In this document: positions 15,814 through 22,729 of the stretch, piece after piece | Layout: each line of letters starts with the position of its first letter | How positions within the stretch are numbered: the stretch's first letter is position 1 | NCBI GenBank assembly: GCA_016938535.1 | Contig: JAFGUL010000156.1 | Span: 1-25,328, forward strand | DNA length: 25,328 nt | Direction of reading: 5' to 3' | Origin: Candidatus Delongbacteria bacterium | GTDB lineage: Bacteria > Delongbacteria > UBA4055 | Position numbers and translations under genes: made by a program | The notes under the pieces: generated by a model | What the model saw: only the letters and a program-made list of their open reading frames with translations | Told to the model about the DNA's origin: nothing | The model's database searches: none

Positions 15814-16704
15814 ATGTTCCGGTTTTCTGATTATAAGGTCCTTTCAAAAAGAGGGTTCTCCGATATACTTATGCTTGTATCCGGATCGCTTATCATGGCC
15901 GCAGGATATGCTTTTTTCATAGTGCCTTATAAGATAATTCCCGGGGGAGTGTTCGGTATCGCGATCGTTTTGCATCATACACTCGGACTTCCTACAGGAA
16001 CAATGGGACTATTAATGAATATTCCTCTTATTATATGGGGGATAAAAGAGCTCGGTCCGAAATTCGGATGGCGTACACTGCTGGGAATGACACTGACTTC
16101 ATTATTCATTGATGCTCTTTCAATATGGTGGGGCGATATTCCTCTGATGGATGGCGATATTCTTGTTTCGTCCCTTTACGGCGGGGTTCTGATCGGGGCG
16201 GGTCTGGCATTTATTTTTAAGGCCAAAGGGACTACCGGCGGTTCCGATATAGTTGCACAGATCGCATATAAGAGATCAAAGATCCCGATGGGTCAGCTTC
16301 TGATGCTTATTGATACTATTGTAGTCTTATTGGGAGTTATTGTTTTCAAAGATGTCAAGCTGGCACTCTACTCAATAATTACGATCTATGCTACGGGCAG
16401 GGTTATTGATGCTCTCACGGTGGGTATGAACTTTAGAAAAGGTGCATTTATTGTATCAAAAAAATATGAAGAAGTTGCGGCGTACATTCTTAAGAATTTG
16501 AGAAGAGGTGCCACCTATTTTCATGGAAAGGGGATCTATAAGAACGATGAGAAGGAAATAATATTTGCAGCTCTTTCAAGGAGAGAACTGGTAGCTTTGC
16601 AGGAAAAACTTCGAATTATAGATCCTGAAGCTTTTATGACTATAATTGACATAAGAGATGTAAGAGGTGAGGGTTTTAAACCTCTTGAAGATGATTCAAT
16701 TTAA
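15814..16704 (+). CDS. YitT-family membrane protein (DUF161/DUF2179)
   Basis: 296 aa. The N-terminal half has five or six membrane helices with the family's conserved loops (FFIVPYKIIPGGVFGIAIV, GLPTGTMGLLMNIPLI, FKAKGTTGGSDIVAQIAYK). The C-terminal soluble domain from ~220 (GAFIVSKKYEEVAAYILKNL ... FMTIIDIRDVRGEGF) is the DUF2179 domain, which has a ferredoxin-like, PII-like fold and is thought to sense a small ligand. The substrate of the membrane part is not known. A strong GGAGG ribosome site lies 5 nt before the ATG. It precedes hslO by 14 nt, so the two genes are likely one transcript ended by the terminator at 17611-17636. No function beyond the family can be given. Confidence 0.92.
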   Translation: MFRFSDYKVLSKRGFSDILMLVSGSLIMAAGYAFFIVPYKIIPGGVFGIAIVLHHTLGLPTGTMGLLMNIPLIIWGIKELGPKFGWRTLLGMTLTSLFIDALSIWWGDIPLMDGDILVSSLYGGVLIGAGLAFIFKAKGTTGGSDIVAQIAYKRSKIPMGQLLMLIDTIVVLLGVIVFKDVKLALYSIITIYATGRVIDALTVGMNFRKGAFIVSKKYEEVAAYILKNLRRGATYFHGKGIYKNDEKEIIFAALSRRELVALQEKLRIIDPEAFMTIIDIRDVRGEGFKPLEDDSI

Positions 16705-16718
16705 ACAGGAAGGTTCAG

Positions 16719-17576
16719 ATGGCTGACAGACTAATAAAAGGAATAGCGGAAGGTCAGGTAAAGTTCACGCTTGCAGATTGTACTGATACAGTAAAAAAAG
16801 CTGCGGAAATTCACGGATTGTCGCTTGCGAACATTTCGGTGCTGGGGAAATTGCTGTGCGCCGGTGTCATGATCGGTTCAGATATGAAAACAGCGAAGAG
16901 TCTGTTAACAGTGAGAGTTGAGGGCGACGGTCCCTCGGGTAAAGTCATTGTCACAACCGACAGCAACGCCAAAATAAAGGGTCTTATCAGCGATCCGGGA
17001 TCAATGCCTGTTGTCAGGGACGGCGAGCCGATATCTGCCGATAAACTTGTTCTCGGGGACGGCCTGATCCATATAATAAAGGATATGGGTCTTAGAACCC
17101 CTTACACCGGAAGTACCGAAATGAAATACGGCAACATCGCGAATGATCTTACATATTATTTTGCATCTTCGGAGCAGATACCGACTTCAATAAGTCTTGG
17201 GGTCCTTATTTTTCCTGACGGTACTTACAGAAAAGCCGGCGGATTTATGGTTCAGATGATGCCCGGTTATACTGATGAATCTGTTGAAGCCGTAGAAAAA
17301 AATCTCAGATCATTTCCAAGTTTTACTGATCTTCTCGATATGGGTTATTCTCTCGAGGATATCGCCCTGAAGATGGTATTAAAGGGTCTGCATGCCGAGG
17401 TTCTTGAAGAGAAACAACCCGAATACAGATGCGGCTGCTCAAGGAAAAAGATGCTTTCCGCTGTAAAACTTCTCAATAAAGAGGAAATAGAAGAGGATCT
17501 TGAAAGAAACGGTTATGTTGAGATCAAATGTCAGTTCTGCAAAAGAAATTACAGGTTCACTAAAGAGGATCTTTAG
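16719..17576 (+). CDS. hslO: Redox-regulated chaperone Hsp33
   Basis: 285 aa. Hsp33 is a cytoplasmic holdase that is inactive while its four cysteines hold zinc and becomes active when oxidants form disulfides. The zinc site is intact: C238-G-C240 (RCGCSRKKM) and C271-Q-F-C274 (KCQFCKRNY), spaced as in the family. Upstream are the substrate-binding domain features LGKLLCAGVMIGSDMK, VRVEGDGPSGKVIVTTDSN and MKYGNIANDLTYYFASSEQ. The ribosome site AGGAAGG lies upstream of the ATG. Co-transcription with the YitT gene is likely (14-nt gap). A Rho-independent terminator follows within 60 nt. Confidence 0.96.
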   Translation: MADRLIKGIAEGQVKFTLADCTDTVKKAAEIHGLSLANISVLGKLLCAGVMIGSDMKTAKSLLTVRVEGDGPSGKVIVTTDSNAKIKGLISDPGSMPVVRDGEPISADKLVLGDGLIHIIKDMGLRTPYTGSTEMKYGNIANDLTYYFASSEQIPTSISLGVLIFPDGTYRKAGGFMVQMMPGYTDESVEAVEKNLRSFPSFTDLLDMGYSLEDIALKMVLKGLHAEVLEEKQPEYRCGCSRKKMLSAVKLLNKEEIEEDLERNGYVEIKCQFCKRNYRFTKEDL

Positions 17577-17610
17577 AATATAGTTTCTTTATTTTTATTA
17601 CATATTATAT

Positions 17611-17636
17611 AAAGGGCGCAACTCGCGCTCTTTTTT
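17611..17636 (+). terminator. Rho-independent terminator after hslO
   Basis: Stem GGGCGC (17614-17619) pairs with GCGCTC (17625-17630), including one G-T pair, around a 5-nt loop AACTC. It is extended by AAA/TTT and followed by six T residues. It separates the YitT-hslO unit from the next operon. Confidence 0.85.
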
Positions 17637-17718
17637 ATTATAATTGATACTCCCGCGCCAAAACATTAAATAAGTTGATACAGAAAACCATAAAGTATTA
17701 AAATTGTTAATAAAAAGC

Positions 17719-17747
17719 TTGACAATGTAATTAAATATGTTTATATT
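17719..17747 (+). promoter_or_regulatory. Strong promoter of the SHOCT-like motif operon
   Basis: TTGACA (17719-17724), exactly 17 nt, TATATT (17742-17747). Transcription would start near 17754, about 20 nt before the first ATG at 17775, which has an AAGGAGG ribosome site. GTAAT (17727-17731) and ATTAC (17745-17749) form an imperfect palindrome over the spacer and -10, a possible operator, although such AT-rich repeats occur by chance. The rest of 17637-17718 shows nothing recognisable. Confidence 0.7.
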
Positions 17748-17774
17748 ACCATCAAAGACTTAAGGAGGCGAAAA

Positions 17775-17927
17775 ATGTCGGCGGAAATATATCTGATATC
17801 AAGAATGGAAAAAGACGGAAGGATTACTTCCCAGCAGGCTGATGAGCTTGTTCAGATCGCATCTGAGAACGAATTTGACTGTTACGCAGGTAAGTGCGGA
17901 TCATCCACAAAAGTGATATATAATTAA
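17775..17927 (+). CDS. 50-residue protein made of a SHOCT-like motif plus Cys-x4-Cys tail
   Basis: A small gene beginning with MSAEIYLISRMEKDGRI and ending with KVIYN-TAA. A strong ribosome site (TAAGGAGG, 6 nt before ATG) and a good promoter directly upstream support it as real. Residues 8-29 (ISRMEKDGRITSQQADELVQI) match the short helix-turn-helix motif found in the next genes of this operon, while C36 and C41 (DCYAGKCG) could bind metal or form a disulfide. No known function. It lies 17 nt before the zinc-ribbon gene. Being first in the operon and consisting of almost only the shared motif, it might act as a competitor or adaptor for the larger motif-bearing proteins; this is a guess. Confidence 0.7.
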   Translation: MSAEIYLISRMEKDGRITSQQADELVQIASENEFDCYAGKCGSSTKVIYN

Positions 17928-17944
17928 TTATGAAAGGAGGAGTA

Positions 17945-18313
17945 ATGAAAAAGCAACTGACGGACTGTCCTGTCTGCGGGTCGGGGCTCAAAGTATCAGA
18001 ATACACCTGCAGTAATTGCAAAACCAGTATAAAGGGGGATTTCATCTGCGGCGGATCTATAAGCGTAACGGATAAGGAGATCGAAGATTTTATAAAAATA
18101 TTCATTTTTGCGGAAGGGAACATAAGGCAGGTTGAAAAAATGATGAACTGTTCATATCCGAAGGTGAAGAATCTCCTGAAAAAAGCAAAGGCCGCACTCG
18201 GGATCGAGGATCAGGAAGGTTCTGATTCCGATGAAGTATTAGAGCTTCTTGCAAAAGGAGAAATATCAACAGAGGAAGCTCTTGAAAAACTTAACAAAAG
18301 GAGGCAAAAATGA
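17945..18313 (+). CDS. DUF2089-type zinc-ribbon protein with SHOCT-like C-terminus, likely regulator
   Basis: 122 aa from ATG 17945; an earlier in-frame ATG at 17930 lies ahead of the ribosome site AAAGGAGGAG and is unlikely. The N-terminus is a zinc ribbon (C8PVC11 ... C22SNC25), followed by DFICGGSISVTDKEIEDFIK and a helical segment, EGNIRQVEKMMNCSYPKVKNLL, that reads like the helix-turn-helix of DUF2089 proteins (sigma-factor-region-4-like). Residues ~96-117 (VLELLAKGEISTEEALEKLN) form the SHOCT-like end that DUF2089 proteins usually carry. A DNA-binding regulatory role for this operon is a reasonable inference from domain content but has not been shown here. Its TGA overlaps the ATG of the next gene (ATGA), indicating coupled translation. 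Confidence 0.85.
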   Translation: MKKQLTDCPVCGSGLKVSEYTCSNCKTSIKGDFICGGSISVTDKEIEDFIKIFIFAEGNIRQVEKMMNCSYPKVKNLLKKAKAALGIEDQEGSDSDEVLELLAKGEISTEEALEKLNKRRQK

Positions 18314-19257
18314 ACAGCAGAATAAACTCGGACACACTGAGTGTCAGTATAAGCACTATAAACGCCGATGTCGAAATAATCGATACAGAGGGTGAAGAGC
18401 TTTCAGTTGATTTCGGGGAACTCAGGAAAAATTCGGCCGATGAGGTATTTGATATTAAATTTGCCGATGACAAGCTTGAGATCAGGCAGAAAGTGAAAAA
18501 ACTCTCCGCTTTCTCTGATGCAGGTGATTTTTCCGTTCAGGTCAGCATCCCGAAAAAATGCAAAGTGGAAGGTCAGGCGGTTACAGTCAGCGGTAGTATC
18601 AGGGTATCAGGCATCGGGAGGTTGGCTGCGGTCTTTAAAACAAAAAGCGGTGATATAAATATTGCCGATACAGAAGAAGGAAGCTGCGAAGCAGGAACGA
18701 TCAGCGGAGATATTATGATCAGCGGGGTCAGAGGGGCTGTCAAAACTTCAGCTATATCGGGCGATACTTTGTTAACCGGATGTGTATTCGAAAAACTTAG
18801 CGCGAAAAGCGTCTCCGGCGACCTTTCTGCCTCGGGTGAGTTCATACTGGAGGAAAACTGTGTAATAAACAGCGTATCCGGTGATATTGTCATCGACATC
18901 CGAAGTCTTAAGACCGACAAAGAATTCATACTCAAGACTGTTTCCGGAGATGTTGACATTAACGGAGAAAGGCCGGCTGAAGAAAAGATCAGAATTTCAC
19001 AGGTAAAAGGTGATTTTAAAAATTTTGAGAAGTTCGGAGCTGATATTTCCAAGACTTTCGGGTCCGCATTTATGAATATAGCTAAAAATCTCAAGTCACA
19101 CCTGAAGAATGTATCGGAAGATTCAGAATCTGTTGTCAAAGAAGAGATCAGGGATACGAAGAAAGAGCAGCAGAGCGTTCAGACGATCCTTAATATGGTT
19201 TCAGAAGGGAAAATATCGGTTGATGAGGCTGAAAAACTTATTAAAGCTTTGAAATAA
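18310..19257 (+). CDS. DUF4097-family beta-repeat protein with SHOCT-like C-terminus
   Basis: 315 aa, no signal peptide or membrane helix. The middle (about 80-236) is built of repeats ending in the turn S-G-D-[IVTL]: SGD at residues 113, 132, 150, 169, 190 and 212, plus SGS at 94 and KGD at 233, at intervals near 20, as expected for a right-handed beta-helix/solenoid of the DUF4097 type. A charged linker (237-290) leads to the SHOCT-like motif at 291-314 (ILNMVSEGKISVDEAEKLIKAL). Bacillus YvlB and Enterococcus LiaX combine the same two parts, but with the short motif at the N-terminus; there they belong to cell-envelope stress responses. The ribosome site is AAAGGAGG. Lack of export signals suggests it works in the cytoplasm or at the inner face of the membrane. 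Confidence 0.88.
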   Translation: MNSRINSDTLSVSISTINADVEIIDTEGEELSVDFGELRKNSADEVFDIKFADDKLEIRQKVKKLSAFSDAGDFSVQVSIPKKCKVEGQAVTVSGSIRVSGIGRLAAVFKTKSGDINIADTEEGSCEAGTISGDIMISGVRGAVKTSAISGDTLLTGCVFEKLSAKSVSGDLSASGEFILEENCVINSVSGDIVIDIRSLKTDKEFILKTVSGDVDINGERPAEEKIRISQVKGDFKNFEKFGADISKTFGSAFMNIAKNLKSHLKNVSEDSESVVKEEIRDTKKEQQSVQTILNMVSEGKISVDEAEKLIKALK

Positions 19258-19267
19258 GGGGATAAAC

Positions 19268-19687
19268 ATGATCTTTCTGCTTTTAATAACACTACCGCTC
19301 TACTATCTGATCAAGGGCGTGATCGTAAAAGAAACAAGAGCTTTGTTTATAATTACGATGATAATTTTCGGACTCAATGTTCTAATCGCATACAACATGA
19401 ATTCAGGATGGTTCCGTACGGCTGTTCTCGTATATCTGCTTTATTCCTTCGCGGATTATATCAGTCTAAGCAGTTTTAAAAAACCAATACTCGAACTTCC
19501 CCTGATGAGCAGAATAAGAATAGTCAGTGACGAGGCAGTTATAAACTACTCAGTCTTGAAAGTTTTTATTCTGTTGCCGGTGAATATTTTTCTTTTGTTC
19601 AAAAAACAGCCGGTAATGGGTTTTACTGACGAAATAGGTGTTGACATCAGAGCAAAAGACGGTACAAAAATTAAAATAAATCTATAA
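19268..19687 (+). CDS. Small integral membrane protein of the SHOCT-like motif operon
   Basis: 139 aa with four predicted membrane helices at about 2-20, 24-43, 48-66 and 94-111, and a short polar C-terminal tail (GFTDEIGVDIRAKDGTKIKIN). I do not recognise a family. The tail has the pattern V-D-I-x-x-x-D-G-x-K-I-K-I, similar to the repeated V-x-V-E-S-A-x-G-D-x-V-x-V segments of the next protein, so both might form the same kind of small beta structure. The AGGGGA ribosome site is 11 nt downstream of the DUF4097 stop; the next gene starts 13 nt after this stop. It is the only obvious membrane anchor in the operon. Confidence 0.75.
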   Translation: MIFLLLITLPLYYLIKGVIVKETRALFIITMIIFGLNVLIAYNMNSGWFRTAVLVYLLYSFADYISLSSFKKPILELPLMSRIRIVSDEAVINYSVLKVFILLPVNIFLLFKKQPVMGFTDEIGVDIRAKDGTKIKINL

Positions 19688-19700
19688 AAAGGAGGACAAA

Positions 19701-20126
19701 ATGTCTAATGAAAGAGAAAAAAAACAGATACTTGAAATGCTTCAGGAAGGAAAACTGACAGCCGAGCAGGCTGAAAAACTGCTCAAAGCGCTTGACGGCG
19801 GCTCAGAATCAAGACCGGATCACAAGAGTGAAACTGCAGGTGTGACTGTCAGCAGCGGCAAGCCGGGTTCAAGACTCAAGGGTAAATTCAAAGTTGAAGT
19901 GGAAAGCGCGGACGGCGACAATGTAATGGTCACGCTTCCCTTGATGCTCGCAAAGCTCGCTCTGAGCATGATGCCCGCAGAAAAAATGTCGGAGATCAAG
20001 GCAAGCGGAGTTGACCTCGCACAGATCGTGAATAACATCGAAGACTTCATTGATATGATAGACGAGGATATAGTGAATGTGGAAAGTGCTAACGGCGACA
20101 GGGTCAGAGTTTATATTCAGAGATAG
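19701..20126 (+). CDS. SHOCT-like motif protein with duplicated small beta segment
   Basis: 141 aa, soluble. The N-terminal motif (residues 7-31, KKQILEMLQEGKLTAEQAEKL) is the same as in three other proteins of this operon. After a polar linker come two related segments, VEVESADGDNVMVTLPL (~65-81) and VNVESANGDRVRVYIQ (~125-140), flanking an amphipathic helical stretch LAKLALSMMPAEKMSEIKAS and VDLAQIVNNIEDFIDMI. The layout (short helical motif plus E-S-x-[DN]-G-D-x-V-x-[VI]) matches proteins annotated only as SHOCT-like domain proteins near YvlB/DUF4097 genes. Function unknown. A strong AAAGGAGG ribosome site lies 6 nt before the ATG. The operon ends 20 nt later at a strong terminator. Confidence 0.85.
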   Translation: MSNEREKKQILEMLQEGKLTAEQAEKLLKALDGGSESRPDHKSETAGVTVSSGKPGSRLKGKFKVEVESADGDNVMVTLPLMLAKLALSMMPAEKMSEIKASGVDLAQIVNNIEDFIDMIDEDIVNVESANGDRVRVYIQR

Positions 20127-20147
20127 ATATTCGGTTATCGAATTTTA

Positions 20148-20177
20148 AAGCGGGTGTTTTACGCACCCGCTTTTTTT
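20148..20177 (+). terminator. Rho-independent terminator of the SHOCT-like motif operon
   Basis: AAGCGGGTG (20148-20156) pairs perfectly with CACCCGCTT (20164-20172) around TTTTACG, followed by a run of T to 20177. Nine-base-pair, GC-rich stem; a textbook terminator. Confidence 0.93.
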
Positions 20178-20192
20178 GTATAAAAAAATACC

Positions 20193-20221
20193 TTGCTCAA
20201 ATCTTAAAATTTTGGCATATT
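20193..20221 (+). promoter_or_regulatory. Possible promoter of the four-helix membrane protein gene
   Basis: TTGCTC (20193-20198), 17 nt, CATATT (20216-20221). A perfect TATAAT also occurs at 20232-20237 but has no matching -35 and would give a leaderless message. Which is used cannot be decided from sequence. Confidence 0.3.
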
Positions 20222-20243
20222 CCGAAGTCTGTATAATAAGGAA

Positions 20244-20732
20244 ATGACTGAATTGGACAAAAGAGATTCAAATACTGCCGGTCACGGAAAAAAACTCGAT
20301 ATTATCGGTTTTCTCATGGTGATAATCCCTCTTATCAGCTCTCTGCTGATGTGGTACTGGTTCTACAACTACAATAATGTAAATAACATCAGATTATTTA
20401 TCGTCTCTGTAATTATTTTTACTGTATTTCTTACTACTATACTTGCCACAATAGATTCACACAGACTTGGACTTAAGGTCAAAATATACAAGCGTAAAGA
20501 GATCTACGGCGGAAGTTTTCTGAAATTCTTCATCTTCCTGCTTTTATGGTTTTACGCCTATCCGGTATATCTTTTCAGAAGAAAGGATTACGGAGGCAGG
20601 AATCTGCTCTATCCCCTAATATTCTCGATACTTGTTTTTATAGGAAGTACTTTATATCTGTGGTACGCCGTAGAGGTAAGACAAATTGAAAATGAAGCCT
20701 ATCAGAGAAGAGTTTTGCGAAACAAAAGATGA
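20244..20732 (+). CDS. Orphan four-helix membrane protein
   Basis: 162 aa. Four hydrophobic segments at about 18-40, 50-70, 92-111 and 120-142 with a positively charged loop (RLGLKVKIYKRKEIYGG) between the second and third and an arginine/lysine-rich C-terminus (QRRVLRNKR), pointing to a cytoplasmic C-terminal end. The motif WFYAYPVYLFRRKDYG and preceding basic loop resemble small membrane proteins of unknown function, sometimes found as modules fused to other domains, but I cannot name a family. The ribosome site AAGGAA precedes ATG closely. It begins after the terminator of the preceding operon, and its stop codon directly abuts the stop of the converging ankyrin lipoprotein gene with no intervening base. 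Confidence 0.75.
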   Translation: MTELDKRDSNTAGHGKKLDIIGFLMVIIPLISSLLMWYWFYNYNNVNNIRLFIVSVIIFTVFLTTILATIDSHRLGLKVKIYKRKEIYGGSFLKFFIFLLLWFYAYPVYLFRRKDYGGRNLLYPLIFSILVFIGSTLYLWYAVEVRQIENEAYQRRVLRNKR

Positions 20733-21335
20733 TCAAAGCTTCCCGAGAGTGAACATAATACTCACATTCACTATATGACGCGCTTCTTTTGAATCTACAT
20801 TGTAAAGACGGTCCCTTCTAACTAATTCTTTCAGAATAGCTTCAATAAGGTCAACTTTAGAATCAATGAATATCTTTATATATTCCTGATGCGATCTGAA
20901 ATATTTTTCCTGTTCACTGATAATGTTTTCCGTTAACCTTACATCTTCAGACATGTAACTCAAAAGTTTATCATTGCTTTCAAGATAAAGTTCGTACTGC
21001 TTTTTTCTTTCCGTTTCGATCTCTTTAAGCTTTCGTAATTCTTCCTTGAAAACTGTATCGAGCAGGTTCCGCGTTTCTTTGTCCAGGATAAGCTTTATCT
21101 CCTCAAATATATAATTTGCAATCTCGTCCTGATTATTGAGCCTTGCAACTTCTAAGGGTGACAATCCGTTCTTGTTGGTCATGAGTACTGAAACTCCGCT
21201 CTGAACGAGAGACTGAACTTCTTTCAGGTCGCCTTTTTTTATAGCTCTGAAAAGTTTATCTTCGTCTGAAGAGCATGAAACCATAAAAGTTGTCAATACT
21301 ACTGCAAGAATAAGGGTCAGGATATTTTTTTTCAT
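20733..21335 (-). CDS. Ankyrin-repeat lipoprotein
   Basis: 200 aa. Lipoprotein signal peptide with lipobox M18-V-S-C21 (LTTFMVSCSSDE), so the mature protein is membrane-anchored on the periplasmic side. Residues ~26-80 form about two ankyrin repeats (KLFRAIKKGDLKEVQSLVQSG, then NKNGLSPLEVARLNNQDEIA). The remaining 120 residues are highly charged and helical (probable coiled coil with KELRKLKEIETERKKQYELY-like heptads), then a hydrophobic C-terminal stretch IVNVSIMFTLGKL. The gene begins 5 nt after the tyrS stop, with its GAGAGG ribosome site inside the last tyrS codons, so it is co-transcribed with tyrS. No functional relation to tyrosyl-tRNA synthesis is evident. Ligand or partner unknown. 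Confidence 0.8.
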   Translation of the reverse strand: MKKNILTLILAVVLTTFMVSCSSDEDKLFRAIKKGDLKEVQSLVQSGVSVLMTNKNGLSPLEVARLNNQDEIANYIFEEIKLILDKETRNLLDTVFKEELRKLKEIETERKKQYELYLESNDKLLSYMSEDVRLTENIISEQEKYFRSHQEYIKIFIDSKVDLIEAILKELVRRDRLYNVDSKEARHIVNVSIMFTLGKL

Positions 21336-21340
21336 CGCGG

Positions 21341-22573
21341 TTAACCTCTCGGGATGATTTCAATTTTATAAAAAGATTTTTTTCCTTTTTTGATGCTGAG
21401 CGACCCCTCGTTTACATCAGAGCTCTGCACAATGGTTTTAATGTCTGTGATCTTGTTGCCGTTGAGGCTTAGTCCGCCTTGCGAGATCATTCTTCTAGCT
21501 TCACTCTTGGAGTCGAATATATTGGCTTCGAGGCAAATCTCGGCCAGCTCCTTTCCTACAACGCTTACTTCGTTCATTTCTATAGAAGGGGCTGCTTCAA
21601 GTGTTCCTTCCTTAAAAATCCTGATCGCGGTTTCTCTCGCATTATCAGCATTTTCTTTACCGTGGACGATCTTCGTAGCTTCGTAGGCCAGAATCTCTTT
21701 AACGCTGTTCAGCTCTTCGCCTTTAAGTTTAGAGTAGCTTTCGATCTCTTCCAAAGGCAGAAAAGTATAGATCTTCATGAATTTTATCACATCATCGTCG
21801 GTCGTATTTCTCCAGAACTGGTAGTATTCGAACGGACTTGTCTGTTCAGGGTCGAGCCAGACAGCACCGCCTTCCGATTTACCCATCTTTTTTCCGTCAG
21901 AGCGGGTGAGAAGCGGATTTGTCATTCCGAAGGCTTCTTTACCCTCCATTCGTCTGATAAGCTCTATACCTGCAATAATATTAGACCACTGATCGTCCCC
22001 GCCGACCTGAAGCTGACAGTTGTATTTCTGGAAAAGATTATAGAAATCGTAAGCCTGGAGGATCATGTAGTTGAATTCCAGAAATGAAAGTCCTTTTTCC
22101 ATTCTGATCTTAAAACAGTCCGCCGTGAGCATCCTGTTTACCGTGAAATGCGGTCCTACCTTTCTTATGAAATCAATGTAATTCTCAAGCTTAAGCCAGT
22201 CGTAATTGTTTAGAAGCAGAGCTTTCTCTTCGCTGAAATCAATAAAATGCGACAGCTGAGATTTAATACATCTCAAATTTTCCAGGATCTTCGCTTCAGT
22301 AAGCATTTCTCTCATAGAATCCCTTCCGCTCGGGTCACCGATCAAAGCTGTGCCGCCGCCTACGATGCATATAGGTCTGTGTCCCGCTCTCTGCATGTGC
22401 GAAAGTATCATGATAGGTATAAGATGTCCCACATGAAGTGAAGGTTTTGTCGGATCGAATCCTGCATATACACTGAAAGGCGAGCCGTTAAGAAATTCTT
22501 TAAGTCTGTCTTCTTCTATTGTTGACTGTTTGATCAGTCCTCTGCCTGTAAATTCTTCGTATAATTTTGACAT
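21341..22573 (-). CDS. tyrS: Tyrosyl-tRNA synthetase
   Basis: 410 aa, class I synthetase charging tRNA-Tyr in the cytoplasm. The HIGH signature is HVGH (47-50, in AGFDPTKPSLHVGHLIP), and the KMSKS loop is KMGKS (229-233, in DGKKMGKSEGGAVWLD). The tyrosine pocket segment QVGGDDQWSNI is present. A C-terminal S4 RNA-binding domain occupies about 345-405 (SKSEARRMISQGGLSLNGNKI). A promoter lies at 22616-22644; the leader of ~40 nt is too short for a T-box. The downstream gene is an ankyrin lipoprotein read from the same transcript. Confidence 0.98.
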   Translation of the reverse strand: MSKLYEEFTGRGLIKQSTIEEDRLKEFLNGSPFSVYAGFDPTKPSLHVGHLIPIMILSHMQRAGHRPICIVGGGTALIGDPSGRDSMREMLTEAKILENLRCIKSQLSHFIDFSEEKALLLNNYDWLKLENYIDFIRKVGPHFTVNRMLTADCFKIRMEKGLSFLEFNYMILQAYDFYNLFQKYNCQLQVGGDDQWSNIIAGIELIRRMEGKEAFGMTNPLLTRSDGKKMGKSEGGAVWLDPEQTSPFEYYQFWRNTTDDDVIKFMKIYTFLPLEEIESYSKLKGEELNSVKEILAYEATKIVHGKENADNARETAIRIFKEGTLEAAPSIEMNEVSVVGKELAEICLEANIFDSKSEARRMISQGGLSLNGNKITDIKTIVQSSDVNEGSLSIKKGKKSFYKIEIIPRG

Positions 22574-22615
22574 TTGATGTGCTCCGGGTTACAATTGCAT
22601 AATTTAAGATTTACA

Positions 22616-22644
22616 AATATAAACCAAATTCGGGAAATTGACAA
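22616..22644 (-). promoter_or_regulatory. Promoter of tyrS
   Basis: On the minus strand TTGTCA (22644-22639), 17 nt, TATATT (22621-22616). Predicted start near 22609, leader ~36 nt. A plus-strand TTGACA (22638-22643) overlaps it but lacks a spaced -10. Confidence 0.55.
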
Positions 22645-22676
22645 GTATAATATGCGGGAAATTTTTACTATTTATA

Positions 22677-22705
22677 TTGGTTTTTAAATATGATAAACGT
22701 ATATT
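22677..22705 (+). promoter_or_regulatory. Promoter of the 73-residue membrane protein gene
   Basis: TTGGTT (22677-22682), 17 nt, TATATT (22700-22705), ending 24 nt before the ATG at 22730. Confidence 0.5.
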
Positions 22706-22729
22706 CTCAGTAACATTTCAGGGAAGAAT

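Noticed and set aside
22574..22609. T-box or other riboswitch ahead of tyrS
   Set aside because: The predicted leader is under 40 nt, with no stem-rich sequence or terminator.
22646..22651. Perfect TATAAT on the plus strand between tyrS and the 73-aa gene
   Set aside because: No -35-like hexamer at 16-18 nt upstream (ACCAAA); the promoter at 22677-22705 fits the gene better.
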